Assembly (NCBI GenBank): GCA_028285545.1
Contig: JANQPA010000050.1
Location: 62,001 to 126,000, forward strand
Reading direction: 5' to 3'
Origin: Saprospiraceae bacterium
Lineage (GTDB): Bacteria; Bacteroidota; Bacteroidia; Chitinophagales; Saprospiraceae
Length of the DNA: 64,000 nucleotides
Shown here one piece after another: positions 9,682-18,348 of the stretch. The position numbers and the translations under genes were made by a program. A model generated the notes under the pieces. It searched no databases. It saw only the letters and a list, made by a program, of their open reading frames with translations, and was not told the origin of the DNA. The first letter of the stretch is position 1; the number at the start of each line of letters is the position of its first letter.

Positions 9682-9729
9682 GTATCTAAATATATGTTAA
9701 TGGGGATAAATTAAAGTTGAAATTAAATA

Positions 9730-10866
9730 CTAAATCAATTCTTGTTCGTTCAATATTTTTTCAATTTTTCTTAACTGATTTTCATATGAGTGATTGATTG
9801 CATATGTGAGTCTGGATTCTTTTTTTTCAGGTGTATTGAGTTCTATCCAATTGCATAATGCTTTTTTAAATAATAAAGGTAGATTTTTATTAGAATAGTC
9901 ATCTGGCATATTCAATAACTCTAATCCATTATAAACACTTAAGAAATTACTTATAACAATCTTTCCGGTGCTTAGATATTCCATGATTTTATGAGAATTA
10001 TCAGCATTATAATATTTGTTTTTTTTGTAGATGGCTAAATATGCTTGAATAATGTTATTGTACTGGGTAATTTCTTCTTGGGAAATTAATCCATACAGTT
10101 TTACATTTTGTGCATTTTTTAAAAAGGAAATAAATGTTTTTAAGGGCTTATTCCTTTTTTCAGACCTATTTAACTCATATGGGCCAAAAAAATGAAAGGT
10201 CAAATGAATGTTTTCTCGAATTATTTGGCTTAACACTTCTCGGTCTATTGAACCATTTTTCAGATTTCCAATGTAGCCAATTTGATTAATTTCAATTTTC
10301 TCAGAATGATTATTCGCTGTTAACTTATTATATTCTCCTTTGGCTATTTCCAAGTAAGTCTCACATAAACCATGATTTATATAAAAGGTGGGAATCTTTA
10401 AGTGGCTGTGAGTATTTAAAATTATGTTTGAAACCGAAAAAATGATATCCGGCTTTTTTTCTATAGGTACTTTATCTCCTTGATCTACTGGATGGAAAAT
10501 ATTTAATTTTGCCTGGAACGGAGCCAAACTTTTGAATAAAAAATTACAATCAAAATCCCAAACAATATCAATTGGCTTATCAATGGCTCGACCAATTCTT
10601 ATCGCATGCCAATTCATGAATCTTTGAAACAGGGAGGGCCACTTAAATTTTAAAAAATAAGGTATTAATATGTTGAAGTGAACAAAATATAAATTTTTAT
10701 ATTTTGTACTTGCTGTAATTCTGATTTGAGTACTTATACCTTGAGTAGAAGGGGAAAGGAAATATACTCTATTGTTCCGTTTAGCTAATTCAATGGCATA
10801 GTAGTGTTTAGAGAGTTTCATTTTTCCCCAAGGCTGTGGAGAAAGAATGAGAATATTTTTATTAAT
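9730..10866 (-). CDS. GT-B glycosyltransferase, tandem paralogue; probable ATT start
   Basis: The first ATG (10821) gives 363 residues starting MKLSKHYYAIELAKRNN. That lacks the first beta strand that the neighbouring paralogue (10,866-11,999) has. The frame remains open upstream as I-NKNILILSPQPWGK before this Met, matching the paralogue's N-terminus NKTILVISPQRWGKM almost residue for residue. The only start candidate at the right place is ATT at 10866-10864, overlapping the last base of the upstream TAA; it gives 378 residues against 377 in the paralogue. Shared motifs are the FHPVD box, INHGLC, IGYIGNLKNG and HKIMEYLSTGKIVISN. These are GT4-like, resembling teichuronic-acid TuaH-type transferases. 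If ATG is the true start, the Rossmann strand would be lost. Confidence 0.8.
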   Translation of the reverse strand: MNKNILILSPQPWGKMKLSKHYYAIELAKRNNRVYFLSPSTQGISTQIRITASTKYKNLYFVHFNILIPYFLKFKWPSLFQRFMNWHAIRIGRAIDKPIDIVWDFDCNFLFKSLAPFQAKLNIFHPVDQGDKVPIEKKPDIIFSVSNIILNTHSHLKIPTFYINHGLCETYLEIAKGEYNKLTANNHSEKIEINQIGYIGNLKNGSIDREVLSQIIRENIHLTFHFFGPYELNRSEKRNKPLKTFISFLKNAQNVKLYGLISQEEITQYNNIIQAYLAIYKKNKYYNADNSHKIMEYLSTGKIVISNFLSVYNGLELLNMPDDYSNKNLPLLFKKALCNWIELNTPEKKESRLTYAINHSYENQLRKIEKILNEQELI

Positions 10867-11999
10867 TAAACTTCTAATTGAGAAAGAATTTTTTCTATCC
10901 TACTAATCTGTAATTTATAGGTGTTTTCAAGTGCAAAATCTCTTCGAGTTTGCATGGCTTTTGGGCTATTGTATTCCTTTAGATTATCAATGGTCTCCTT
11001 GAATAGCTTAGGTAATTGATCATTATTATCTCTTTCAAGTACCATTCGAATCAACTCCGGGTGTTTACTGAAAGTAGTAACATTGTTGGAAATGATGACT
11101 TTTCCAGTACTTAGGTATTCCATTATTTTATGGTAATTAGTTCCTTTACTTTGATCTTTTTGAACATCGTAACAGATCAAAAACGCATCCATTTGATGCA
11201 GACATTTGGCTAATTCAGGAGGAGGTTTCGGTCCATGAAGAATTACATTTGGTTGAATTTTTAAAAATTCGATGAATCGATTGTTACTAAAATTTCCACC
11301 TATATTCGATTGTTTAGTATTGTAAGTTCCCCAAAATTCAAAAATTAAATTTGGATGATTTGTGATGATTGATTCGAATGTATCAGTATCTATTTCTGGT
11401 CGGAGTAAATTACCTATATACCCAATCCTAGTATTGGTATTGGAATAGACTTGTTGCTTCAAGCCTTCTTTTACAAAATAATTACTTAAGCCATGATGTA
11501 CATGGACTTTTTTTATTTTTAAATGATCAAAATTAGATAGGATTTCATTAGTGACGGAAAAAATAATATCTGCAGTTTTTCCGGTCTGAATTTGATAAGG
11601 ATAAATGACTTCATCCACAGGGTGAAATATGGTAAATCTGGCTTTAAAACATTTTAAATTTGAATATAGATTAGGCTCAAAGCTCCAAACAATATCCAAT
11701 GGATGTCCTAATTTTTTTATTACTTTTCTTATTTCAAATCTTACGAGAAAATCATATAGCCACCTTAATTGAAAACGAATGAAATATGGGAATGAGGGCT
11801 TGTAAGTAATTATCTGTACATTCTCAGCATTACCTTGCTCAATTTTAAATTTTTCGGCTGCATTTTTGTGGGGTGGATTCAAGAAATAAACTTTGTTTCC
11901 GAGCTTAGCTAATTCAAGTGCGTAATGTTGTTTTGACAAGTGCATTTTCCCCCATCTTTGCGGAGAAATAACCAGAATAGTCTTATTTTTTAAATTCAT
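10866..11999 (-). CDS. GT-B glycosyltransferase, tandem paralogue
   Basis: 377 residues. The N-terminus is MNLKNKTILVISPQRWGKMHLSK. Later come IVWSFEPNLYSNL near 125, FTIFHPVDEV near 140, HHGLSNYFV near 178, RIGYIGNLLRPEIDTD near 200 and YHKIMEYLSTGKVIISNNV near 300, the donor-binding helix. It is colinear with the next gene downstream, a clear tandem duplication with diverged sequence, so the two enzymes may add related sugars in sequence. Its ATG overlaps the upstream aminotransferase stop as ATGA. The family resembles TuaH-like GT4 transferases; donor unknown. Confidence 0.85.
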   Translation of the reverse strand: MNLKNKTILVISPQRWGKMHLSKQHYALELAKLGNKVYFLNPPHKNAAEKFKIEQGNAENVQIITYKPSFPYFIRFQLRWLYDFLVRFEIRKVIKKLGHPLDIVWSFEPNLYSNLKCFKARFTIFHPVDEVIYPYQIQTGKTADIIFSVTNEILSNFDHLKIKKVHVHHGLSNYFVKEGLKQQVYSNTNTRIGYIGNLLRPEIDTDTFESIITNHPNLIFEFWGTYNTKQSNIGGNFSNNRFIEFLKIQPNVILHGPKPPPELAKCLHQMDAFLICYDVQKDQSKGTNYHKIMEYLSTGKVIISNNVTTFSKHPELIRMVLERDNNDQLPKLFKETIDNLKEYNSPKAMQTRRDFALENTYKLQISRIEKILSQLEV

Positions 12000-13099
12000 G
12001 GGGTGTAGAATATCTTTATCTGTTCTGCCACATAATCCATCATTTCAAAAGTTAATTCAGGAAACATTGGAATAGATAATATTTCCTTTTGTGCTTGGGC
12101 TATCTTCGGAAAGTCTTTCTCATTTTTATTTAAATAACCATAGGCTTTCAAAAAGGGGAGTGGAGTAGGGTAATGAATGGCAACACCAATCCCCTTTTGT
12201 TCTAAAAACGCTTTTAATTCATCTCTTTTTTGTGCTCGGATAACATAAAGATGATAGGTATGTTTTGTCCCTTGTCTTACCTTAGGAATTTCTACGTCTT
12301 TAACATCCGACAAGATTTGATCATAATATCTGGCATTGTTAATTCTTTTTTCAGTCCATTCTAAAATAGAGGGCAACTTTGCTGATAAAATAGCAGCTTG
12401 AAGTCCATCAAGTCTACTATTCATGCCTTCTATTTCATGGAAATGTTTTTTCAAGGCTCCATGATTAGCGAACATTCTCATTTTGTTTGCTAACTCATTG
12501 TTATTTGTTAAAATACAACCTGCATCCCCATATGCTCCGAGATTTTTACCAGGGAAAAAGCTAAATGTCCCTGCTTCTCCCCAGGCTCCTGCTCTTTTTT
12601 CCTGATATTCAGAAAAGTGTGATTGGGCACAGTCTTCTAATAAATAGAGGTTATATTTTTTACATAATTCGGTAAGCCCTTTCATGTCTGACATTTGACC
12701 ATAAATATGGACAGGGATGATGGCCTTGGTATTTTCAGTAATCTTTTCTTCAATTTTGTCAACATCAATGGTGAAAAATTCATCTATATCGACAAAGACA
12801 GGTTGGGCTCCTGTTTGAGTAATCATTTCAGAAGTGGCAATCCAACTATGAGCACTAGTGATGACCTCGTCTCCGAGACCAATATTCAACATTTTTAAAG
12901 CAATAAAGATAGCATCCGTGCCATTTCCTACGCCAATACAATGTTCAACACCATAAATTTCCCTGAAGGCATTTTCAAAGTCATTAACATACTTTCCTTT
13001 AATGAAAGCGGTATCATTAATAACATTTTGAATGGCCTGATCAATTTCAGGTTTGATAGATAAATATTGACTCTTTAAATCAACAAAGGGGATTTGCAT
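11996..13099 (-). CDS. DegT/DnrJ/EryC1 3-keto-sugar aminotransferase, WbpE/FdtB-like
   Basis: 367 residues. The N-terminus MQIPFVDLKSQYLSIKPEID is the opening of the 3-keto-sugar aminotransferase group (WbpE, FdtB, DesV). VGNGTDAIFIAL near 57-68, LLEDCAQSH near 153-161 and FSFFPGKNLGAYGDAG with the PLP lysine near 185 are all present. It follows directly an acetyltransferase and a WlbA-like dehydrogenase gene (13,103-14,570). This is the same set of three activities as WbpB, WbpD and WbpE, which convert UDP-GlcNAcA to UDP-2,3-diacetamido-uronic acid. A dTDP-3-amino-sugar product is an alternative. A second WbpE-like gene lies at 37,953-39,080. Confidence 0.87.
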   Translation of the reverse strand: MQIPFVDLKSQYLSIKPEIDQAIQNVINDTAFIKGKYVNDFENAFREIYGVEHCIGVGNGTDAIFIALKMLNIGLGDEVITSAHSWIATSEMITQTGAQPVFVDIDEFFTIDVDKIEEKITENTKAIIPVHIYGQMSDMKGLTELCKKYNLYLLEDCAQSHFSEYQEKRAGAWGEAGTFSFFPGKNLGAYGDAGCILTNNNELANKMRMFANHGALKKHFHEIEGMNSRLDGLQAAILSAKLPSILEWTEKRINNARYYDQILSDVKDVEIPKVRQGTKHTYHLYVIRAQKRDELKAFLEQKGIGVAIHYPTPLPFLKAYGYLNKNEKDFPKIAQAQKEILSIPMFPELTFEMMDYVAEQIKIFYTP

Positions 13100-13102
13100 G
13101 AA

Positions 13103-13567
13103 TTATAGCTTTCGGATCATTTCGGCAGGATTGCCAGCATATATTCCTGATACAGTAATATCTTTTGTTACTACTGCCCCAGCACCAATTACTACTTTAT
13201 TACAAATTTCAACGGGCAAAATAGTTGCATTGGAACCGATACAAACCTCATTACCAATCGTCGTTTTTTGCCATAAAGATTGATCTCCTTTCGCAGGGCC
13301 TCCAATTTGAAAGAGATCATTAATAAACATAACTCCATGAGCAATAACACAATCGTCTCCAATGACCACAAGTTCACATATAAATGAATGAGACTGAATT
13401 TTACATCTTTTACCTATGGCGACTCCTTTTTGGATTTCTACGAATGGGCCAATAAAGGAATCATCTCCAATACTGCATTCATATAGGTTGCTAGGTTGAA
13501 CGACTTTTACATTCTCTCCAAACGAAACATCTCTGATTCCTACCTTATATAATTTGGGGTGCGGCAT
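13103..13567 (-). CDS. Hexapeptide N-acetyltransferase, WbpD/WlbB-like
   Basis: 154 residues from ATG 13567 (MPHPKLYKVGIRDVSFGEN). A TTG at 13594 would add nine residues; both overlap the 3' end of the dehydrogenase gene (stop at 13545). Left-handed beta-helix repeats run throughout: NLYECSIGDDSFIGPFVEI, GVAIGKRCKI, FICELVVIGDDCVI, TTIGNEVCIGSNATI and KVVIGAGAVVTKDI, ending YAGNPAEMIRKL. It fits an acetyl-CoA-dependent N-acetyltransferase acting on the 3-amino group made by the next gene, and is shorter than the WbpD copy at 28,028-28,606. Confidence 0.85.
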   Translation of the reverse strand: MPHPKLYKVGIRDVSFGENVKVVQPSNLYECSIGDDSFIGPFVEIQKGVAIGKRCKIQSHSFICELVVIGDDCVIAHGVMFINDLFQIGGPAKGDQSLWQKTTIGNEVCIGSNATILPVEICNKVVIGAGAVVTKDITVSGIYAGNPAEMIRKL

Positions 13568-14570
13568 AAACGGCAGCTCTATAAATTTTGTCAATAATTT
13601 CTACAGTTTTTAAACCTTCATAAGCATTGGTCATAATGGAAGCTCCCTGGGTTAACACATTCACCACATTTTCATAAACCTTATCATGATTGGACATAGA
13701 GCCTTGATAATGACCATATTGATTAGGAGGATTTCCTTTTGGAAGATCTTTAATTTCGTAATCTTTGATATTCTGATATTCCAATTCATTTAAGTATTGT
13801 CCTCCTATTTTTATGGTTCCATTTTCTGCAAATATGGTTAGGGATCCTTCCATATTTTTATCATAGCTATTAACCGTATAATTAATAGTTCCGATTGCTC
13901 CATTATAAAACTCTAGTATCGCTGCACCGGTATCCTCAAATTCAATTATTCCTTCATGAGAATAGTTTTTTCGAATAGCCTGCACATATTTAACGTCTCC
14001 AATTAACCAATATAATAAATCAATAAAGTGACTGAATTGAGTAAAAAGGGTGCCACCATCCTGTTTTGCTGTCCCTTTCCAAGAATTTTCATAATATTTT
14101 TCGTTACGATTCCAAAAGCAACTGAGTTGGATAGAATAGATTTTTCCAAGCGTACCATTATCAATTAGCTCTTTAATTTTAGCAACTGGCGGATTAAATC
14201 TATTTTGTTTTACAATAAACAACCTTTTATTCTTTCTTTCTGCTGTTTTGATCATTTCTCCACAATCTTGTACTGAGATAGCCATGGGCTTTTCACACAG
14301 TACATTAAAACCTGCATTGAGACACATAATACTATGAGAGGCATGGAGTCCATTGGGGGTGCAAATTGCTATCAAGTCAAGATTATCAACTTCTGATAAT
14401 AGGTCGCTCAAATTATAGAACGCAGTTGCTCCATATTTTTCACAAAGAGACTTTGATTTTTCGGGAATGATATCACAGACCGCCTTTAGAACTCCAAATT
14501 TCTGAATGTGTTCAGCGTGCCTTTTACCAATTCGGCCACAGCCTATGATAGCAAAGTTTAGTGATTTCAT
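13545..14570 (-). CDS. Gfo/Idh/MocA NAD-dependent sugar 3-dehydrogenase, WlbA-like
   Basis: 341 residues. NAD-binding FAIIGCGRIGKRHAEHI at 6-22 and the EKP motif NVLCEKPMAI near 95-104 are clear. Then come LFIVKQNRFNPP near 127, FWNRNEKYYENSWKGT near 160, DGGTLFTQFSHFIDLLYW near 180-196 and NMEGSLTIFAENGTIKIGG near 255. From memory this is the pattern of the Chromobacterium violaceum WlbA type, which oxidises C3 of UDP-GlcNAcA. The paralogue at 27,045-28,031 is of the Pseudomonas WbpB/Bordetella WlbA type. It is the first gene of a dehydrogenase, acetyltransferase, aminotransferase trio. Confidence 0.85.
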   Translation of the reverse strand: MKSLNFAIIGCGRIGKRHAEHIQKFGVLKAVCDIIPEKSKSLCEKYGATAFYNLSDLLSEVDNLDLIAICTPNGLHASHSIMCLNAGFNVLCEKPMAISVQDCGEMIKTAERKNKRLFIVKQNRFNPPVAKIKELIDNGTLGKIYSIQLSCFWNRNEKYYENSWKGTAKQDGGTLFTQFSHFIDLLYWLIGDVKYVQAIRKNYSHEGIIEFEDTGAAILEFYNGAIGTINYTVNSYDKNMEGSLTIFAENGTIKIGGQYLNELEYQNIKDYEIKDLPKGNPPNQYGHYQGSMSNHDKVYENVVNVLTQGASIMTNAYEGLKTVEIIDKIYRAAVYAAPQII

Positions 14571-14599
14571 ATAGTTTAATAAATGTTAACAGGTAATCT

Positions 14600-15751
14600 T
14601 TATTTATCAAAATTGGCAAATGCAGCGAAAAAATCATCTGTCAATTCAATATCAGTATCTTTATTAATCCAATATGGTTGATCAGGGTTTAACTCTTCGC
14701 CACTTATATAATAATGATATTTTAATCCAATTTGGTTACTTAAAATCCAAAAGCAGGGAATAACAAATGAAGGGGAAAAAATATCCATTATCTTGGCACC
14801 TTTATCACAAAAAACAATATTGGACAGTCCTCCTCCATGAGGTCCAATGACATGGGTAGCATTATAGAATAATTTAACTTGCTCCTGAAGTGATAGTTTG
14901 GAATTAGTAATTACTTCATATCCTCTTCTTTTTAACTCTTCTAGTAATTTTTCTTCGTTCACAATTCTTCTTATACCTGCATCTTTCCTAGAAATGTATA
15001 TTTTTTTTGGACTATTTGGGTCCTTTTGCATATTTGAACTAAAAATTGATCTTAAATAATTACAAGACCACTTATTTACTGTACCAAGAACAGAAGGAAG
15101 GGATGGAACGAATAATTGGCTAGCCTCAATATGAAAGTGAAATTGCGAGCAATACAGAATTTTATCTTCAGAAATACCGGCCCTTTTTATGCTTTCCTTT
15201 TGAAATGGCTTGCTGAGTGGAGGTAGAATGAAAAAATCGATATCTTCAAATACGCCCACTTCTTTTAGCAAATGAATCCTTGGGAGTATATCAAAAAGCC
15301 AGTGATAATAAACATTGGATCCAGCAGTTACCAATACGGCAACATTTCCATCAATGATTTTTTTTTTTCGAAGATGAAGTTGTTTCATTAGAGAATGAGG
15401 TTGCTGACTATATTCTCTACTTAGGTCGGAAAGAATGACATTTTCTTTGGTGACAACAGCTCCTTTTGTCCCAATGACTTTTCCTTTTTGAAGTATTATA
15501 GTAAATGTTGTCGGAGTTATTCTTTTAGTTAATGATTTGAATTTCCAGCTTACTGAATTTTCTTTTAAATTAATTGGTAAGGGTTCTTCTATTACATGAG
15601 CACTATGAATTGGAATTAATGGGGGACTATAAGATCTAAAATATTTACCTAAATATTCTTGAACACTTATTTCTACATTCGGAACACCATAGACAAATTG
15701 AGGAATTCCTGTTAAATGTATAATGCTTTTTATTAAGGCTTTTGGGCTCAA
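14600..15751 (-). CDS. Glycosyltransferase family 61 (DUF563) protein
   Basis: 383 residues. Motifs are GSNVYYHWLFDILPRIHLL near 140-158, KKIYISRKDAGIRRIVNEE near 250, ATHVIGPHGGGLSNIVFC near 300-317 and a final YYISGEEL. The HW(L/Y)xxxLPR and GxHGAGLxN-like blocks define GT61, found in capsule loci. The start is a TTG at 15751 overlapping the TGA stop of the upstream wbpG as TTGA; there is no internal ATG that would keep the domain. It is likely to add a sugar, perhaps the amidinated uronic acid made by its neighbours, but that link is only positional. Confidence 0.85.
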   Translation of the reverse strand: MSPKALIKSIIHLTGIPQFVYGVPNVEISVQEYLGKYFRSYSPPLIPIHSAHVIEEPLPINLKENSVSWKFKSLTKRITPTTFTIILQKGKVIGTKGAVVTKENVILSDLSREYSQQPHSLMKQLHLRKKKIIDGNVAVLVTAGSNVYYHWLFDILPRIHLLKEVGVFEDIDFFILPPLSKPFQKESIKRAGISEDKILYCSQFHFHIEASQLFVPSLPSVLGTVNKWSCNYLRSIFSSNMQKDPNSPKKIYISRKDAGIRRIVNEEKLLEELKRRGYEVITNSKLSLQEQVKLFYNATHVIGPHGGGLSNIVFCDKGAKIMDIFSPSFVIPCFWILSNQIGLKYHYYISGEELNPDQPYWINKDTDIELTDDFFAAFANFDK

Positions 15752-16932
15752 CGCTTAACGATTTTATTTATCAGAAAACTAAATGGTTTCAAAACAGGAA
15801 ACTTTTTAGAGAGGGCCTGCTCTACCGGAAAATAGGCGTGCTCAACTCTTGGGGCTTTCATTATTTGATCGAACTCATTCTCTGAGAATTGTAACTTTTT
15901 TAATACATACTCTTTTTCTTCGCGAAATGTTTGTTGATTGTATAAAGGCTGTTGGATTTCTACAACTGCTTCGTTTAGAGTCAATTGCTTGGAGAAAATA
16001 AGATTTGATAAATGAGCTTTTCGTTTATCTATGTTAAATTTTTTTGGAAGAATATAAGCTTGGTAAAATTTTGTGAAAAGCGATTCATAATGTTTTCCTC
16101 CATAATCCCTCCATCCAAGTTTTTCTTTAATTTCTTCTTTGGCCCTGGCTTTGTTGAAATCCAGTAAATTTAATGGCTTTATGTATTTAATTCCTTTTAG
16201 TCTAGCGTTAAAAAACTTAAGTTTAGTATTAAATAGCGGATAAGTTTTAAGGGGAATGGCTCCATATTTATTATGGATAGCTTTTAGATTTACATGATCT
16301 GATTTATTAAAGATCCAAGATGGTGGAAGAATTTCTTCGGTTACAACATTGCTTCCACTTAACATGTATTTTATTCCATGTTTTTGAGCTAATCGGAATA
16401 GGGTTCCTGCAATAGCATGATCTGTTGGTACTTCAATATCTACAACAGAGGCTTTAATATATGATCTTTGAAGATCTCTAAATTCTTCCCAATTTACTAC
16501 ATAGGTAAATAAATCGATTCCTAAGGTTTTGATAATATTCTCGATATTATTATTTGCAAGCTCAGAATTCCATCCATTGTCAAAATGTACAATTAGTGGT
16601 CTAAGCCCCCATTCTACTGCTTTCATTATGCAGTAGGTACTATCCACTCCACCACTAATGCCTGCAATACAATCATACTTCTTGTTTTTTCCCTCAGTCT
16701 TTACTTCCTTAACCATTTGTTGGATAGCCCTTTCCCCTTCAAGCCCTTTTTTCACTCTATTCTTTTCAGCTTGCAGATATTTGTTATAATAATTACAAAC
16801 ACCGGTTTCATCAAAAGTGATATCTGGATCTGCAATAGTATCCATCAAACTTATCGAGCATCTCTGATAAGGTCGACCTCTATTAATTTCAATATCCTGT
16901 TCTAGAACCTTTTGATCGTAGATCACTTCCAT
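15748..16932 (-). CDS. wbpG: N-acetyl sugar amidotransferase, WbpG/PseA family
   Basis: 394 residues. The N-terminus has RCSISLMDTIADPDITFD and GVCNYYNKY, the family lead-in. YDCIAGISGGVDSTYCIMKA contains the PP-loop SGGVDS at 93-98 that binds ATP. HFDNGWNSELA near 115 and YMLSGSNVVTEEILPPSW near 205 are typical of the family. With HisH2 (ammonia from glutamine) and HisF2 it converts an N-acetyl into an acetamidino group; in Pseudomonas aeruginosa O5 the product is ManNAc(3NAm)A. Two of the four cysteines in the usual CxxC...CxxC pair are tyrosine here (YQRC, CNYY). It follows hisF2 by 2 bp. Confidence 0.9.
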   Translation of the reverse strand: MEVIYDQKVLEQDIEINRGRPYQRCSISLMDTIADPDITFDETGVCNYYNKYLQAEKNRVKKGLEGERAIQQMVKEVKTEGKNKKYDCIAGISGGVDSTYCIMKAVEWGLRPLIVHFDNGWNSELANNNIENIIKTLGIDLFTYVVNWEEFRDLQRSYIKASVVDIEVPTDHAIAGTLFRLAQKHGIKYMLSGSNVVTEEILPPSWIFNKSDHVNLKAIHNKYGAIPLKTYPLFNTKLKFFNARLKGIKYIKPLNLLDFNKARAKEEIKEKLGWRDYGGKHYESLFTKFYQAYILPKKFNIDKRKAHLSNLIFSKQLTLNEAVVEIQQPLYNQQTFREEKEYVLKKLQFSENEFDQIMKAPRVEHAYFPVEQALSKKFPVLKPFSFLINKIVKR

Positions 16933-16934
16933 TA

Positions 16935-17705
16935 TTACAAATGATTAAAAAGTTTTGTCTTTAGTTCTTCTTGTGAGGGATAGCTAATTAAAACTGCGCG
17001 ATGTGGTCCATTAAAAACAAACATACTTCCGGCAGCAATGGCGGATGATTCTGTTTCTTTGATTACTGGCAAAAAATCATCTGTTGATTTTGCTCCTCCA
17101 CAGGCAATTACCGGGATATTGACGGCCATAGATACTTTTTTTATCAAATCAAGATCAAATCCTTGGAAGGTACCGTCTCGGTCAATTGAATTGAGAAAAA
17201 TTTCTCCTGCTCCCAAATCCTCAACTTTTTTGGCAAAATCTAGGATTTTATAGGGGGTTTTTTGCTTCCCTCCATGGCTATATATTTGGTAATGTCCCAG
17301 CCAGTTTTTTTTGACATCAATGGAAACAATAATGCTTTGACTGCCGAACTGTTTGGCCCCTTCAGAGATTAAGCTAGGCTTATTAAATGAATTTGTGTTG
17401 ATTACAATCTTTTCTACGCCTTCGAAGAGAAGTTGTTTAATTTGATTCAGAGTACTTATCCCTCCCCCATATGCTAGTGGCATAAAAGCTTCACTAGCTA
17501 TTTCTTTGATTTGATCAATATTGGGAGGGCGTTTCTGTACTGTTGCTTCTATGTCAAGAATAACAATTTCATCTACTTCTTTATCATTAAAGATTTTAAC
17601 GGTGTTGATGGGATCTCCAACATATTTATAATTTTTGAACTTAACAGATTTCACCAAACCTCCATTTTGGACTAACAGAACCGGTATGACTCGAATTCTA
17701 CGCAT
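16935..17705 (-). CDS. hisF2: HisF-like amidotransferase partner (HisF2) of sugar amidination
   Basis: 256 residues, a (beta-alpha)8 barrel. The opening RVIPVLLVQNGGLVKSVKFKN and KYVGDPINTVKIFNDKEVDE match the HisF2 type that accompanies WbpG. True HisF has CLD at the start of the barrel; here the catalytic Asp11 position is Leu (VLLV), so histidine synthesis is unlikely. The second barrel Asp is kept (VSIDVKK near 130). It overlaps hisH2 by 8 bp upstream and precedes wbpG by 2 bp. No other his gene is nearby. Confidence 0.92.
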   Translation of the reverse strand: MRRIRVIPVLLVQNGGLVKSVKFKNYKYVGDPINTVKIFNDKEVDEIVILDIEATVQKRPPNIDQIKEIASEAFMPLAYGGGISTLNQIKQLLFEGVEKIVINTNSFNKPSLISEGAKQFGSQSIIVSIDVKKNWLGHYQIYSHGGKQKTPYKILDFAKKVEDLGAGEIFLNSIDRDGTFQGFDLDLIKKVSMAVNIPVIACGGAKSTDDFLPVIKETESSAIAAGSMFVFNGPHRAVLISYPSQEELKTKLFNHL

Positions 17706-18333
17706 GTACTTTAGCCATTGCTACAAAATTTTTCAATAATTGCATCCCAAACTTATGGCTTTTTTCTGGGTGAAATTGTACGCCCATAATGTTGTCTTTA
17801 GCTATTCCTGCAACAAAATCATATCCATGATTGGCCGTAAACAGGATGTCTTCTGCCCTATCACATATAATATGATAAGAGTGAACGAAATAAAAACGAG
17901 GATCTAATGTATTTAAATTTTTTGTTAAAGGGTGGTCCTTCTTTATAGATACATCACACCATCCCATATTAGGAATTTTCAAGTTGGGATCTAATCGAAC
18001 CCTATCAAATTTTATGGTTTTACTAGGTATCCATCCCAGGCCTTTTGCATCTCCTTCTTCACTATGTTCCGTCAGAAGTTGTGCACCAAGGCAAATGCCT
18101 AGAACTGGAATTTTTTCCTTAAGAACGCGCTCATTTAATGCATCAAAATATGGAGCACTTCTTAATTGTTGCATACCATAATCGAATGCTCCAACACCAG
18201 GCAAGATTAGTTGGTCAGCAGAGTGGATATCCTCTACCTTATCTGAAATAATGGCATCGAAATGGCCAATTTTTTTCAGCATGTTTTTGATAGAATTGAG
18301 ATTCCCGACCCCGTAGTCAATTATTGTGAGCAT
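17698..18333 (-). CDS. hisH2: HisH-like glutaminase (HisH2) of sugar amidination
   Basis: 211 residues, a class I glutamine amidotransferase. It has MLTIIDYGVGNLNSIKNML at the start, the nucleophile in PVLGICLGAQLL (Cys near 81) and the His-Glu pair in MGVQFHPEKSHKFG near 190. It would release ammonia and pass it through the HisF2 barrel to WbpG. It is the first gene of the hisH2-hisF2-wbpG unit, 15 bp after the stop of the upstream glycosyltransferase gene. Confidence 0.92.
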   Translation of the reverse strand: MLTIIDYGVGNLNSIKNMLKKIGHFDAIISDKVEDIHSADQLILPGVGAFDYGMQQLRSAPYFDALNERVLKEKIPVLGICLGAQLLTEHSEEGDAKGLGWIPSKTIKFDRVRLDPNLKIPNMGWCDVSIKKDHPLTKNLNTLDPRFYFVHSYHIICDRAEDILFTANHGYDFVAGIAKDNIMGVQFHPEKSHKFGMQLLKNFVAMAKVHA

Positions 18334-18348
18334 GTTGGTTAGCTTTAT

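Noticed and set aside
16935-18333. Histidine biosynthesis genes hisF and hisH
   Set aside because: No other his gene is near, wbpG follows directly, and the HisF Asp11 position is Leu, as in the sugar-amidination HisF2 type.
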